Source: Nocardioides sp. JQ2195 (GTDB taxonomy: Bacteria; Actinomycetota; Actinomycetes; Propionibacteriales; Nocardioidaceae). From it: a stretch of DNA of 64,000 bases. Every line of letters starts with the position of its first letter. Within the stretch, counting starts at the first letter, position 1. Of this stretch, positions 1 to 8,885 are shown piece after piece. The stretch lies in the NCBI RefSeq assembly GCF_012272695.1, contig NZ_CP050902.1, positions 3,968,001 to 4,032,000 of the forward strand, written 5' to 3'. Below the pieces are notes generated by a model. The model had not been told where the DNA came from. It did not search any database and saw only the letters and a program-made list of their open reading frames with translations. The position numbers were made by a program, and so were the translations under genes.

Positions 1-554
1 CCCTGGGCACCCGCCGCCTGATCGGCTCCTACCTGCACGGCTCCATGGCCAACGCGCTCCCGCACGCGATCGGGGCCCAGGTCAGCCACCCCGGTCGCCA
101 GGTCATCTCGGTCTCCGGTGACGGTGGGCTGTCGATGCTGCTCGGTGAGCTGGTCACCGCTGCGTCGTTGAGGATCCCGGTGAAGGTGGTGGTCTTCAAC
201 AACTCCACCCTCGGCATGGTGAAGCTCGAGATGCTGGTCGAGGGGTTGCCGGACTTCGGGGTCGACGTGCCCGACACCAACTACGCGGCCGTTGCCGAGG
301 CGATGGGATTCCACGCCCGGCGAGTGGTCAGGCCGACGGACCTGGAGGACGCCTACCGGGCGGCCTTCGCCCACGACGGGCCGGCCCTGGTGGAGGTCAT
401 CACCGACCCCCAGGCCCTGTCCATCCCACCCAGGATCAAGGGTGGCCAAGTCCTCGGCTTCGCCACCGCGATGAGCAAGATCGTGCTCAACAAGGGGGCC
501 GGCGAGGCGGTCAGCATGGCGCGCAGCAACATGCGCAACCTGCCCCGCGGCTGA
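1..554 (+). CDS. poxB: Thiamine-diphosphate enzyme, PoxB-like pyruvate oxidase/dehydrogenase, C-terminal part
   Basis: The 5' end lies outside the window; the reading frame begins at base 3. What is visible is the C-terminal ThDP-binding domain: a GDGG motif followed after about 24 residues by NN (the GDG-X-NN cofactor signature), then the PDTNYAAVAEAMGF block and the family's usual C-terminal tail (AMSKIVLN...MARSN). PoxB-type enzymes decarboxylate pyruvate oxidatively at the membrane and pass electrons to quinone. Other ThDP enzymes (acetolactate synthase-like) share the fold, but the tail favours PoxB. The next gene runs towards it, ending 18 bases away. Confidence 0.85.
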   Translation, partial: LGTRRLIGSYLHGSMANALPHAIGAQVSHPGRQVISVSGDGGLSMLLGELVTAASLRIPVKVVVFNNSTLGMVKLEMLVEGLPDFGVDVPDTNYAAVAEAMGFHARRVVRPTDLEDAYRAAFAHDGPALVEVITDPQALSIPPRIKGGQVLGFATAMSKIVLNKGAGEAVSMARSNMRNLPRG

Positions 555-572
555 GGCGGCGCGACGGTCGGA

Positions 573-1904
573 TCAGTCGGAGAGCGCCGTGCGCGCCGTC
601 TCGGGCGCCTTCCAACCGGCGGTGATCGTGATCAGGCCGAGCCCCATCACGTAGAGCGCCACCGGCCACCAGGCGCCACCGGCCGCAGTCGAGAGGGCGA
701 CCGCGATGAACGGTCCGAACCCGCCGAACACCACCGCGGCCACCTCGCGGCTGATCGCGGCCCCGCTGTAGCGCGACTTCGTGCTGAACAGCTCGGCCAG
801 GAGCACACCCTGGACGCCGAAGGCGATGCCGACGCTGCCACCCTGCGCAACGGCCAGGGCCACCATCGCCCATCCCGGCTGGTCGGTGTTGACCAGCCAG
901 AAGAACGGGAAGGCGAAGAGGATCGCGAAACCGGCTCCGACCATCAGCACCGTACGTCGCCCGACGGAGTCGGAGACGCGTCCGGCGATCGGCGCCACGA
1001 CCATCACGGTGATGCCGGCGACGATCAGGCCGAAGCTGCCGACGGAGGCGTCGTACCCGCGCTCCTTGAGGTAGGACAGGGCGAAGACCTGGTAGAGGTG
1101 GCTCAGCGCGAGCGGGGCGGCGACCAGTCCACCGACCAGCACCATGGTGCGCCACTCGTTGCGGAACAGGGTGGTCAGCGGGGCGCGGTCCTCGGGCTCG
1201 GTGTCGCTGACCTCGCGCTCGAACTCGGGGGTCTCCTCGAGGTGCATGCGGATCCACAGGCCGAGGCCGACGAGGACCAGGCTGGCCAGGAACGGCACCC
1301 GCCAACCCCACGAGATGAACTGTGCCTCGGTGGTGATCGCCGTCATCAGCAGGATGGCGGCCGACGAGAGGACCAGTCCGAGGTAGACGCCGGCCGCGGA
1401 GAGGGAACCGTAGAGCCCGCGACGGTTGTCGGGCGCGTACTCGACCGCGAAGACGGAAGCACCGCTGTACTCGGCACCCGAACCCATGCCCTGGAGCAGG
1501 CGGGTCAGCACCAGCAGCACCGGGGCCCAGACACCGATGACGGAGTGCGACGGGATCAGCGCCATGCAGGCGGTCGCCAGTCCCATCAGGAGCAGCGTGG
1601 CAACCAGGGCGGGACGACGCCCGTACTTGTCACCGATGCGGCCGAAGACGATGGCGCCGAAGGGGCGGGCCACGAAGCCGGCACCGAAGGTCGCCATCGC
1701 CAGCAGCAGCGACACCGACGGGTTCTCGCTGGGGAAGAAGACCACGCTGAAGACCAGCGCCGAGGCCGCGCCGTAGAGGAAGTAGTCGTACCACTCGAGG
1801 GCCGAGCCCATGAGCACGGCTCCGGCCACCCTGGCCAAGGTCTTCCGGTCCGGGTTCTTCTGGGTCACGCCTTCGGGCAGGCGGTCGTTGATCATGTCGG
1901 TCAT
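573..1904 (-). CDS. MFS transporter, metabolite:H+ symporter family
   Basis: 443 residues, about 12 hydrophobic segments. The N-terminus ALEWYDYFLYG and the loop GRIGDKYGRRPAL are typical of the metabolite:H+ symporter (ProP/KgtP/ShiA-like) branch of the major facilitator superfamily, which takes up organic acids or osmolytes by proton symport. The start ATG has a GGAGAG ribosome site about 5 bases upstream. It follows a SnoaL-like gene on the same strand with 24 bases between them, so the two are probably co-transcribed and perhaps controlled by the divergent LysR gene. The substrate cannot be read from sequence. Confidence 0.85.
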   Translation of the reverse strand: MTDMINDRLPEGVTQKNPDRKTLARVAGAVLMGSALEWYDYFLYGAASALVFSVVFFPSENPSVSLLLAMATFGAGFVARPFGAIVFGRIGDKYGRRPALVATLLLMGLATACMALIPSHSVIGVWAPVLLVLTRLLQGMGSGAEYSGASVFAVEYAPDNRRGLYGSLSAAGVYLGLVLSSAAILLMTAITTEAQFISWGWRVPFLASLVLVGLGLWIRMHLEETPEFEREVSDTEPEDRAPLTTLFRNEWRTMVLVGGLVAAPLALSHLYQVFALSYLKERGYDASVGSFGLIVAGITVMVVAPIAGRVSDSVGRRTVLMVGAGFAILFAFPFFWLVNTDQPGWAMVALAVAQGGSVGIAFGVQGVLLAELFSTKSRYSGAAISREVAAVVFGGFGPFIAVALSTAAGGAWWPVALYVMGLGLITITAGWKAPETARTALSD

Positions 1905-1928
1905 CTGGCTCTCCGGTGAAGGGATGGG

Positions 1929-2432
1929 TCAGTGGTCGGCGCGACGCTCGAGCGTGCGCGGGTCGGCGGCAGCACGTGCCGCCTCGTGGTCGAAGCGACC
2001 GCTGGCCCAGCCCGTGGCGAGCGGGGACCAGAAGAAGAAGGTGACCTTGCGCTCGACGAAGCGCCAACGGCCGTCGTCGCAGCGGCGCATCCGGTCGGCG
2101 TACCGTCCGGCGGCGATGTGGGCGACGCCGTCGACGACGCAGGGCTGGTCGAGCCAGGTCTGGCCGGTGGCCTCGTCGCCGTCGAGGTCGATGGTCTCGT
2201 TGCTGCTGAAGTGCCACCACGCCTCGAGCGAACCCTCCTGGAGGGTCGGGAAGAAGGTGCGCAGCTCGTCGCGACCACGGGCGGTGGAGAGACCGACGAA
2301 GGCGCCGTCCTCGGTGAAGAGCTCGGCGAGCTCGTCCCAGTGCCCGTCATCGAGAAGTTGGCAGTAGCGGGCGCGGAGCTGGCCGATCTCGTGGAGATCC
2401 TCCAGGCGCGCGACGCGTTCAGCCAGGTCCAT
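1929..2432 (-). CDS. SnoaL-like/NTF2-fold protein
   Basis: 167 residues from the ATG preceded by AGGAGACC; an upstream in-frame extension exists but has no ribosome site. The start (LAERVARLEDLHEIGQLRARYCQLLDDGHWDELAELFTEDGAF) is the usual N-terminus of SnoaL_4/NTF2-like proteins: a helix followed by the conical-barrel fold found in small ring-hydroxylating-dioxygenase-like beta subunits, cyclases and dehydratases. The substrate is unknown. It is first gene of a leftward pair with the MFS transporter and is divergent from a LysR regulator, an arrangement typical of a small inducible catabolic unit. Confidence 0.75.
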   Translation of the reverse strand: MDLAERVARLEDLHEIGQLRARYCQLLDDGHWDELAELFTEDGAFVGLSTARGRDELRTFFPTLQEGSLEAWWHFSSNETIDLDGDEATGQTWLDQPCVVDGVAHIAAGRYADRMRRCDDGRWRFVERKVTFFFWSPLATGWASGRFDHEAARAAADPRTLERRADH

Positions 2433-2497
2433 CGTGGTCTCCTGCTCGTGTGTGGTTCCGGTCACGTGAAACATCGACGGTAGGCAGTGCCGAGTCA

Positions 2498-2528
2498 TAG
2501 GGGAAGTATCTATTTGCGACCTCACCTA
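2498..2528. promoter_or_regulatory. Imperfect inverted repeat between SnoaL-like and lysR genes
   Basis: TAGGGGA and TCACCTA form arms matching at 6 of 7 positions, separated by 17 bases, in the 116-bp divergent promoter region. LysR proteins normally bind interrupted dyads in such positions, so this is a candidate operator. Inference only. Confidence 0.35.
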
Positions 2529-2548
2529 GACGCTGGGAGTATGTGTCG

Positions 2549-3442
2549 ATGGACCTGCGTCATCTCCGCTACTTCGTGGCCGTCGCCGAGGAGCTGAACT
2601 TCAGCCGTGCCGCCGCACGCCTGCACATGGCTCAGCCGCCGCTGTCGCAGACGATCAAGCAGCTCGAGCACGAGCTCGGCTTCGCCCTCCTACGGCGTAC
2701 GACGCGCCGGGTGGAGCTGACTGCGGCAGGGGTCGCCTTCCTCGAGGATGCGCAGGAGATCCTGGCCGCGGTCGACACCGCCGGCGACCGTGCCGCCAGG
2801 GTGGCGGCAGGTCGCCTCGGTCGCCTCGTCGTCGGCTGTGTCGGGTCGACCACCTACTCGCTGCTGCCGCAGCTGGCCCGACGGATGAGGTCCGAGCTGC
2901 CCGACGTCGAGTTCGCGTTCCGGGGAGAGATGCTCTCGCCCGACCAGGTCGACGCACTCCGGGAGGGCAGTCTCGACCTCGGCGTGATGCGGCGTCCGGC
3001 CGACACGGCCGGTCTCTCCCTCACGTCGATCCGGCAGGAGCGGATGTGGGCCGCCGTCCCCCACGACCACCCGTTGGCAGCGCGCGACGAGCTGCGGCTC
3101 GAGGACCTCCACGACGAGGAGCTCATCGTGCACGCGGGTGCCGGCCGGTCGGTGATGAGCGGGCTGGTGCACGACATGTTCCGGGAGGCCGGCCTGACTG
3201 CGGTCGTCGCGCACGAGGTGGCGGAGACCTCGACCCTGGTCACCTTCGTGGCCGGCGGACTGGGCATCGCGGTCGTGCCCGAGCCCACGGCAGCACTGGC
3301 GGTTCCCGGCGTGGTCTACCTGCCCCTGGCCGACGTCCCCGACTCCGAGCTCGTCGCCGCCACCCGCGCTGGCGACGAGAGCCCTGTGCTGGTGCGGGCC
3401 CTGGGCGTTCTCACCGAGCTCGCGGCACCGATCAGCGAGTGA
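2549..3442 (+). CDS. LysR-family transcriptional regulator
   Basis: 297 residues from the ATG (a GTG six bases earlier is also possible; GGGAG lies 9 bases before the ATG). Residues 1-60 are the LysR winged helix-turn-helix (MDLRHLRYFVAVAEELNFSRAAARLHMAQPPLSQ...), followed by the two-lobed periplasmic-binding-like effector domain. It is transcribed away from the SnoaL-like/MFS pair and most likely controls that pair and itself; the effector is unknown. Confidence 0.9.
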   Translation: MDLRHLRYFVAVAEELNFSRAAARLHMAQPPLSQTIKQLEHELGFALLRRTTRRVELTAAGVAFLEDAQEILAAVDTAGDRAARVAAGRLGRLVVGCVGSTTYSLLPQLARRMRSELPDVEFAFRGEMLSPDQVDALREGSLDLGVMRRPADTAGLSLTSIRQERMWAAVPHDHPLAARDELRLEDLHDEELIVHAGAGRSVMSGLVHDMFREAGLTAVVAHEVAETSTLVTFVAGGLGIAVVPEPTAALAVPGVVYLPLADVPDSELVAATRAGDESPVLVRALGVLTELAAPISE

Positions 3443-3498
3443 CCTCGGCCTCCGGCACAATTGGGCCTCGTGACCAGGTCGAGCAGTGGAGACAATCC

Positions 3499-4251
3499 GT
3501 GACCGCGCCCGTGGTGCTGATCTCTCCCGCGATGGCGATCGGCTCCGGCTACTACCGCCTGCTGGTCGAGGAGCTCGAGTCACGAGGCTGGGCGGCGCAG
3601 GCCCTGACCCGACGCGGCTTCGAGGCCGACGGCCGACGCGCCTCGCGCGAGCACGACTGGTCGTATGCCGACGAGATCGACGACATCGAGGACGCCGTCG
3701 CGAAGGCGCGTGCCGAGCACCCGGCTCGGCCGGTGCAGTTGCTGGGTCACAGCCTCGGCGGCCAGCTGGTGGTCGGCCACGAGCTCAACCGCACTCCGGT
3801 CGACGGCGTGATCACGGTCGGTGCCTCGCTTCCCCACCACCGCCACCACCCCTTCGGCGGGCCGCACCTCGTGGTCATGGGCGGGCTGATCGTGCCGGTG
3901 CTCACCACGCTGTTCGGCCACCTGCCCAAGCCGGCGTTCGGCGCACCGGGTGCACGCACGATGATGCGTGAGTGGGGCCGGATGGTGCTCACCGGACGAA
4001 CGCCGTACCGCTCGGACAAGCGGGTCACCACGCCGTCCCTGGTGATCAGCCTCGAGGACGACACGATGGCACCGGTCGGCTCGGTCGACGCCTTCGCGCA
4101 GCGTCTCTTCGAGCGCGAGGCCGTGACCCGGTGGCACTACCGCAACGACGACGTCCTGCCCGACAACAGCAACGACCACATCGGTTGGGCCCGCGGGAGC
4201 AGGCAGGTGGTCGACCGCATCGTCGAGTGGTGGAGCCGGGTCAACCGGTAG
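3499..4251 (+). CDS. Alpha/beta hydrolase
   Basis: 250 residues from a GTG with GGAG 7 bases upstream; the open frame extends further 5' but overlaps lysR and has no ribosome site. The nucleophile elbow is GHSLGG. An acidic residue in SLEDDTMAP and a late His in SNDHIGWA fit the remaining triad. It lies 56 bases after lysR and ends before genes on the other strand. It looks cytosolic (no signal peptide). Esterase, peptidase or lipase activity cannot be told apart. Confidence 0.8.
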   Translation: MTAPVVLISPAMAIGSGYYRLLVEELESRGWAAQALTRRGFEADGRRASREHDWSYADEIDDIEDAVAKARAEHPARPVQLLGHSLGGQLVVGHELNRTPVDGVITVGASLPHHRHHPFGGPHLVVMGGLIVPVLTTLFGHLPKPAFGAPGARTMMREWGRMVLTGRTPYRSDKRVTTPSLVISLEDDTMAPVGSVDAFAQRLFEREAVTRWHYRNDDVLPDNSNDHIGWARGSRQVVDRIVEWWSRVNR

Positions 4252-4266
4252 GAACCCAGTTGCGCG

Positions 4267-4452
4267 TCAGAGGCGCGGGCCCGGCGGGGTCAGGTCGAGA
4301 GAGTCGGTCGGCCGTGCCATCTCGTCGACGAACGTGGCGATGTCCTCGAGCACGTCAGGGTTGTTCATCACGTGTCCCAGCAGTCGGTGGTTGTGGAGCG
4401 CGGACAGTCTGCCGCACCCCAGCTCGCGGAGCAGAACCGGGCCCGGTGTGAC
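4267..4452 (-). pseudogene. C-terminal relic of an alpha/beta hydrolase
   Basis: One open frame encodes a protein-like tail (PGPVLLRELGCGRLSALHNH, then LLGHVMNNPDVLEDIATFVDEM) ending in TGA. A Leu/Pro-rich stretch followed by a helix of the V...IATFVDEM type resembles the end of alpha/beta hydrolases after the catalytic His. There is no plausible start codon and the frame differs from the lipase gene immediately upstream. I read it as the remains of a deleted hydrolase gene, or a frameshifted extension of the neighbouring lipase. Confidence 0.45.
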
Positions 4453-4462
4453 GTTGCGCGCG

Positions 4463-5761
4463 TCACCCGGCGCGACCGACCACGGTCTTCGCGGCTGCGC
4501 CGAGCATCCGCGCGAAGCCGGCCCACGCGCGCAGTGAGAGCGCGACTGACGTCACGGTCTCCGTGCCGTTCTCGATGTCGGCTCCCTCGAAGCGCTGCTC
4601 CATCCACTCCATCATCACCGGCATCGCCAGCACCATCAGGCTGAGGTGCTCGCTCAACCGATCCCGCACGTAGCGGACGTCGGCGCCCTCGTCCAGGTAC
4701 GCACGAACCTGGGTGTCGACCTCGTCGACGTCGATGATCTGGTCGTTCACCGACTGCACCACCAGCAAGGGACACCGCGGCACGTGGCTGCCCAGCCTGA
4801 GGTCGTCGAAGACGTGCAGGATCTCGGGCGTGGCCAGGACATCGGCGAGAGGTGAGTCCAGGTAGTCGTCGAAGTCGTTGAAGGCGTGGGTGGCGACCGC
4901 GACGACCGTGGTCTGCTCCTCCAGAGCGTCGAGGCGACGGATGCCGTCGACGCTGGCGTGCTCCTTGATCACCCGGTCGAGGCCGGGGTAGATGTGGCGC
5001 AGGCCGGCCACGACCAGGGCCGGGAGGCCGGCGTTGAGCCCACCGTTCAGCTTGATGAAGGCCTGCCCGGGGTCACCCACGGGGGAACCCGCGACGGCAC
5101 CCACGACGGAGAGCTCCGGGGCATAGGTCGGCGCCATCTCGGCGGCCCAGGCCGTGGCCATGCCACCTCCCGAGTAGCCGAACAGGGCCACGTCGGTGTC
5201 CGCGTCGAGGTCCAGGGCAGGAAACGCGAGGGCGGCACGGATCCCGTCGAGGGTCCGGAAGCCGGGCTCACGCGGGGCGGCGAAGTAGCCGCCACGTCCT
5301 TCGTGGTCGGCGATCGTCAACACGTGGCCGCGCTCGAGGAGCGAGGCCATCAGCATCAGCTCGAGCTGTGGCAGTGCTCCCCAGGAGCGCGCCCCGGGGC
5401 GCAGGGCGTAGGACGGGAAGCAGCGGTCGGCGACCGCGTCGATCGCGCACTGGTAGGCGATCAGTCCCTGGGGACGCGCCTCGTCACGACGACGGGGCAC
5501 GATCACGGTGCTGACGGCGACCTCGGGTCGACCGTGCAGGTCGGTGCTGCGGTAGGCGAGCTGCCAGGCGGTCAGGCCACGCTGCGGGATCAGGCCGAGG
5601 AAGCCCACCCGCACCTGGCGGCTGCGGATGATCGTGCCCGGGCTCAACCGGGCCAGGTCACCCGGCGCATCGTGGAAGGGGTCCTCGCTCGGCAGCAGGG
5701 GGCGGCGTACGTCGGTCTCGTCCGAGTGCGGCACGATCCACTCGTGGGCCGTGGCGCTCAT
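4463..5761 (-). CDS. Lipase, secretory-lipase (LIP) type alpha/beta hydrolase
   Basis: 432 residues. The nucleophile elbow is GYSGGG in ALFGYSGGGMATAWAAE, the signature of the LIP family (triacylglycerol/ester lipases of actinobacteria and yeasts). A later VNDQIIDVDEV segment supplies the Asp and SEHLSL the His. No signal peptide is visible, so it may act inside the cell. The ATG overlaps the stop of the upstream SDR gene (ATGA), so the two are translationally coupled in one leftward operon with SDR and MBL genes. Confidence 0.8.
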   Translation of the reverse strand: MSATAHEWIVPHSDETDVRRPLLPSEDPFHDAPGDLARLSPGTIIRSRQVRVGFLGLIPQRGLTAWQLAYRSTDLHGRPEVAVSTVIVPRRRDEARPQGLIAYQCAIDAVADRCFPSYALRPGARSWGALPQLELMLMASLLERGHVLTIADHEGRGGYFAAPREPGFRTLDGIRAALAFPALDLDADTDVALFGYSGGGMATAWAAEMAPTYAPELSVVGAVAGSPVGDPGQAFIKLNGGLNAGLPALVVAGLRHIYPGLDRVIKEHASVDGIRRLDALEEQTTVVAVATHAFNDFDDYLDSPLADVLATPEILHVFDDLRLGSHVPRCPLLVVQSVNDQIIDVDEVDTQVRAYLDEGADVRYVRDRLSEHLSLMVLAMPVMMEWMEQRFEGADIENGTETVTSVALSLRAWAGFARMLGAAAKTVVGRAG

Positions 5762-6585
5762 GCCTGCTCCTGCTTGGCCAGCATCCTCTTCTGCGCACGA
5801 CGCCCCTGCGCGACGACCAGCGGCACGGCGGCGACACCGAACTCCGGGATGAAGTCCCCGGCCCGGGCCACCAGCCCGCGCCACTTCGGCACGATCGCGA
5901 CCAGCTTCGGCTTGTCGAGGGTCCTGCGCACGGCGTCGACGACCTCGTCGGGCTGCAGCAGCTTGCCGGAGAACGAGAGGGCCGCCGACGGGTCGGTGAG
6001 CTTGTCGTGGAGCATCGGCGTCCAGATGCCGTCGGGACACACGCAGGAGATGTCGACGTCCTTGACGCCGGCCGCCTTGAGGTCGGCCACCGTGCTCAGG
6101 CTGAAGCCCATCACCGCGTGCTTGGAGGCTGCGTAGACCGCTTCGCCCGTCACTGCGGTGATCCCGGCCAGGGACGCGATGTTGACGATGTGACCGCCGC
6201 CCTTGCCGCGCATCGCCTCCAGCGCGGCGACCGTGCCGTTGATGGTGCCGATCGCGTTCACCTCGAGCATCAGCCTCCGCGCGGCCTCGTCCTGCTCCCA
6301 GGCCGGGCCGGTGACCAGCACGCCGGCGTTGTTCACCCAGACGTCCAACCCGCCGGCGCGTCCGACGATCTCGTCACGGGCCGCCTCGACCTGGGCATGA
6401 TTGCGTACGTCGACCGCGCGCGAGGTGGCACCGCCACCGATCTCGTCGGCGGCTGCCTTGGCGGCCACCTCGTCGACGTCGGTGACCAGGACCTGGTGGC
6501 CGCGGTCGACGAGCAGTCGGGCGATCTCCTTGCCGAGTCCTCGCCCGGCGCCGGTGACGACGGCGCCCCTGCGCTCGCTGCTCAC
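5758..6585 (-). CDS. Short-chain dehydrogenase/reductase
   Basis: 275 residues from a GTG (longer in-frame extension overlaps the MBL gene). TGAGRGLGKEIA is the Rossmann cofactor loop, NNAG the central motif, and YAASKHAV carries the catalytic Tyr-x3-Lys with the Ser in NIASLAG. The C-terminal third is longer than in classical SDRs and ends in a basic helix. It oxidises or reduces an alcohol/ketone with NAD(P). It sits between the MBL and lipase genes in one operon; together they suggest turnover of an ester or lipid-like compound. Confidence 0.85.
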   Translation of the reverse strand: MSSERRGAVVTGAGRGLGKEIARLLVDRGHQVLVTDVDEVAAKAAADEIGGGATSRAVDVRNHAQVEAARDEIVGRAGGLDVWVNNAGVLVTGPAWEQDEAARRLMLEVNAIGTINGTVAALEAMRGKGGGHIVNIASLAGITAVTGEAVYAASKHAVMGFSLSTVADLKAAGVKDVDISCVCPDGIWTPMLHDKLTDPSAALSFSGKLLQPDEVVDAVRRTLDKPKLVAIVPKWRGLVARAGDFIPEFGVAAVPLVVAQGRRAQKRMLAKQEQA

Positions 6586-6593
6586 AGCGCCAC

Positions 6594-7745
6594 TCAACGC
6601 GGGTCCGCGGTGATCGTGCCGTAGTCGATGCCACCGTGCAGATAGGTGGGCACGACCGGCCAGAACCGCTTCCACGGCACCATCTCGGTGCTGGGCAGGA
6701 TCTGCAGCCAGCGGGGGTCGTCCTTGCAGGGATCAGCCAGCTTCTTCTCCTTGATCATGGAGTCGTACTGGTCGAGGGAGTCCTCGAGGGTGTTGGCGTT
6801 CGGGCAGATCTCGCGACCGAACTGCTCGTGGTAGCGCTTCACACCGGGGATCTTCGACAGCTCGGGCTGCCAGTTGTCGAGCGAGATGCCGTTCTCGGAG
6901 GAGACCCACACGCCGTCCGGGGTGTTGATCACCAGCGAGTGGTTGCCGTCGGTGTGCCCGGGCGTCCAGAGCAACGCGATCCCGGGGCCGAGCTCGATGT
7001 CACCGTCGAAGGTGGCGAACTTGTCGGGGTCGACGCCGCCGAGGCCACCGTCGACGTACCACGCCCACTGCATCGGGTGCAGCGACTGCAGGGTGGCCAG
7101 CTCGCGTGAGTGCACGAGCATCTTGGCGTCACCGAACAGCGGTTGGCGCGGCGCGGTCTCGCCCTCGATCACCTCGGTCGAGCCGAGGATCATCCGCGGG
7201 TCCTGCACGTGCAGGTGGTCGAAGGTGCAGAAGTCGATGTCCTCAGGAGCCAGGCCCAGCTGGCGCAGCACGTCGCTCGGCTCGTTGTAGTACTTGAGCA
7301 TGAGCTTCTCGGCGAGCTTGCTGCCGGGGATCTTGTCCATCAGCTTCTGCAGGTTGCTGTAGAACGGGGCCTCGGCGGAGCCGTCCGGCATGGTCGGCTC
7401 GAAGACCAGGGTGCGCGGCGTGCCGTTCCAGTCGTCGTACTGCACGACGATCATCCGGTTGATCATCGAGATCAGCGGCAGCGTCGGGATGGAGACGGCG
7501 TCGTGGAAGGCGTAGTTGACCGGGTAGGGCGCAGCGGCGATGTCGACGGACTTCACCGCGCGGACCTGGCCCTGCTCCTTGAAGCGGGCCTTGTAGGCGG
7601 TGGCCGCCTCACGGACGGCGCGCAGTCGCTCACCGCGTGGCCAGACGTCGTGGACGCCGTCGAACTCCGGGATCGTGCGCGCGCCGATGGCGGCGAGATC
7701 CGCTGAATCGGCCGGGGCTGACGTGGCCTGTGCTGTCTTCGTCAT
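6594..7745 (-). CDS. Metallo-beta-lactamase-fold hydrolase
   Basis: 383 residues from the ATG preceded by AGGAGAGC. FDHLHVQDPR resembles the His-x-His metal motif of the MBL fold, and TPGHTDGNHS supplies the later metal His, so a di-metal hydrolase is likely. The family includes lactonases, esterases and alkylsulfatase-like enzymes; nothing here fixes the substrate. It is the first gene of the leftward MBL-SDR-lipase operon, with an AraC regulator gene upstream on the same strand. Confidence 0.75.
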   Translation of the reverse strand: MTKTAQATSAPADSADLAAIGARTIPEFDGVHDVWPRGERLRAVREAATAYKARFKEQGQVRAVKSVDIAAAPYPVNYAFHDAVSIPTLPLISMINRMIVVQYDDWNGTPRTLVFEPTMPDGSAEAPFYSNLQKLMDKIPGSKLAEKLMLKYYNEPSDVLRQLGLAPEDIDFCTFDHLHVQDPRMILGSTEVIEGETAPRQPLFGDAKMLVHSRELATLQSLHPMQWAWYVDGGLGGVDPDKFATFDGDIELGPGIALLWTPGHTDGNHSLVINTPDGVWVSSENGISLDNWQPELSKIPGVKRYHEQFGREICPNANTLEDSLDQYDSMIKEKKLADPCKDDPRWLQILPSTEMVPWKRFWPVVPTYLHGGIDYGTITADPR

Positions 7746-7810
7746 CGCTGCTCTCCTGCTCAGAACTGGACCGTGCGCGGTCAAGCGTGCAGCGCGATCC
7801 CGGCAAAAAC

Positions 7811-7827
7811 TTGTCCCAACGCGACAA
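7811..7827. promoter_or_regulatory. TTGTC-N7-GACAA dyad upstream of the MBL operon
   Basis: Perfect 5-bp arms in the 84-bp gap between the AraC gene and the MBL-SDR-lipase operon. The place suits an operator for the neighbouring regulator; the function is inferred. Confidence 0.35.
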
Positions 7828-7829
7828 CT

Positions 7830-8843
7830 TCACGCGCCGACGACAGGCTCCGCGCGTCGCAGCTCGCGAGGGCTCATCCCGAACCACCGCCGGACGGCAT
7901 GGCTGAGGGCCGACTGCTCGGCGAAGCCGACCATCGCCGACACCTGGCCCAGCGGCAGCTCGGTGGTGGTGATGAAGCGCCGCGCCGCGCTCCGGCGTAC
8001 GTCGTCGAGGACCTGCTCGAAGGTCGTCCCCTCCGCGGCGAGCTGTCGCTGCAGGGTCCGGGGGTGGATCGCGAGCAGGCGCGCCACGTTCGCGATCGCG
8101 GGTGCGGTGGTGTGCAGGCTCCCGGCCAGCGCACCGCGCACCTGCGCGGAGACCAGGCGCGACGGGTCGGCATACTGCGCGGCCAGGTGGTCCATCGCGA
8201 TCCGACGGATGCTGTCGTTGGCGCTCGCGAAGTGCTCGTCGAGGGCACGTGCCTCCACCCGCAGCGCCGCAGCCGGACGGCCGAACTTCACGTCGGCCGC
8301 GAAGAAGTCGAGGTAGCGGCTCACCGGGGAGATCGGCTGGTGCGGCAGCTCGACCGTGCGCAGCCCCGCCGCGTTCCCGATCAGGTTGGTGGCGACCCGG
8401 TGGAAGACCCCGATGCCGAGCTCCATCGCCTGTGGAGAGTACGGCGACTCGCGCAGGTCCTTGCGATAGGTCAGGGCCACCACGTCGGGATCGCCCCACG
8501 GGTCGGCGCCCAGGCTGATGCTCAACGCCGGGCTGTGCACGAACATGAACCGTGAGGCGCACTCCAACGCGTCGACGGCGGTCGGCGAGGCCTCGATCGC
8601 CACCGCAAGCTGGCCCAGGATGCCGAGGTCCTGTCCCTCGGCGAGGCGCAGGCCGAGGTCGCAGCACTCGAGCTCGTCGGCAGCGGCGTCGAGCATCCGG
8701 TCGTGGGCGGTGATAGAGATCAGCCCGTCCTCGTCGAGGAGCACCTCGCGCCTGATGCCGAACCGCTCGAGGAGCGCGTCCACGTTGCCGCCGAGCTCGG
8801 TGACGAGCGGCGCGAACCCACGCAGGCTGGCAGCGCGAATCAT
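7830..8843 (-). CDS. AraC-family transcriptional regulator (arabinose-binding-like N-terminal domain)
   Basis: 337 residues from ATG (a GTG nine bases earlier is possible; neither start has a well-placed ribosome site). The N-terminal ~200 residues match the helical domain seen in OruR/ArgR-like AraC regulators (LGILGQLAVAIEASPTAVDAL). The C-terminal double helix-turn-helix contains NVARLLAIHPRTLQRQLAAE and ends VRRWFGMSPRELRR. It probably activates the adjacent MBL-SDR-lipase operon in response to a metabolite. Confidence 0.85.
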   Translation of the reverse strand: MIRAASLRGFAPLVTELGGNVDALLERFGIRREVLLDEDGLISITAHDRMLDAAADELECCDLGLRLAEGQDLGILGQLAVAIEASPTAVDALECASRFMFVHSPALSISLGADPWGDPDVVALTYRKDLRESPYSPQAMELGIGVFHRVATNLIGNAAGLRTVELPHQPISPVSRYLDFFAADVKFGRPAAALRVEARALDEHFASANDSIRRIAMDHLAAQYADPSRLVSAQVRGALAGSLHTTAPAIANVARLLAIHPRTLQRQLAAEGTTFEQVLDDVRRSAARRFITTTELPLGQVSAMVGFAEQSALSHAVRRWFGMSPRELRRAEPVVGA

Positions 8844-8885
8844 GGGCTCCACAAGGGAGAGACTAGGTGGTGCCGAGCGGGCGCG

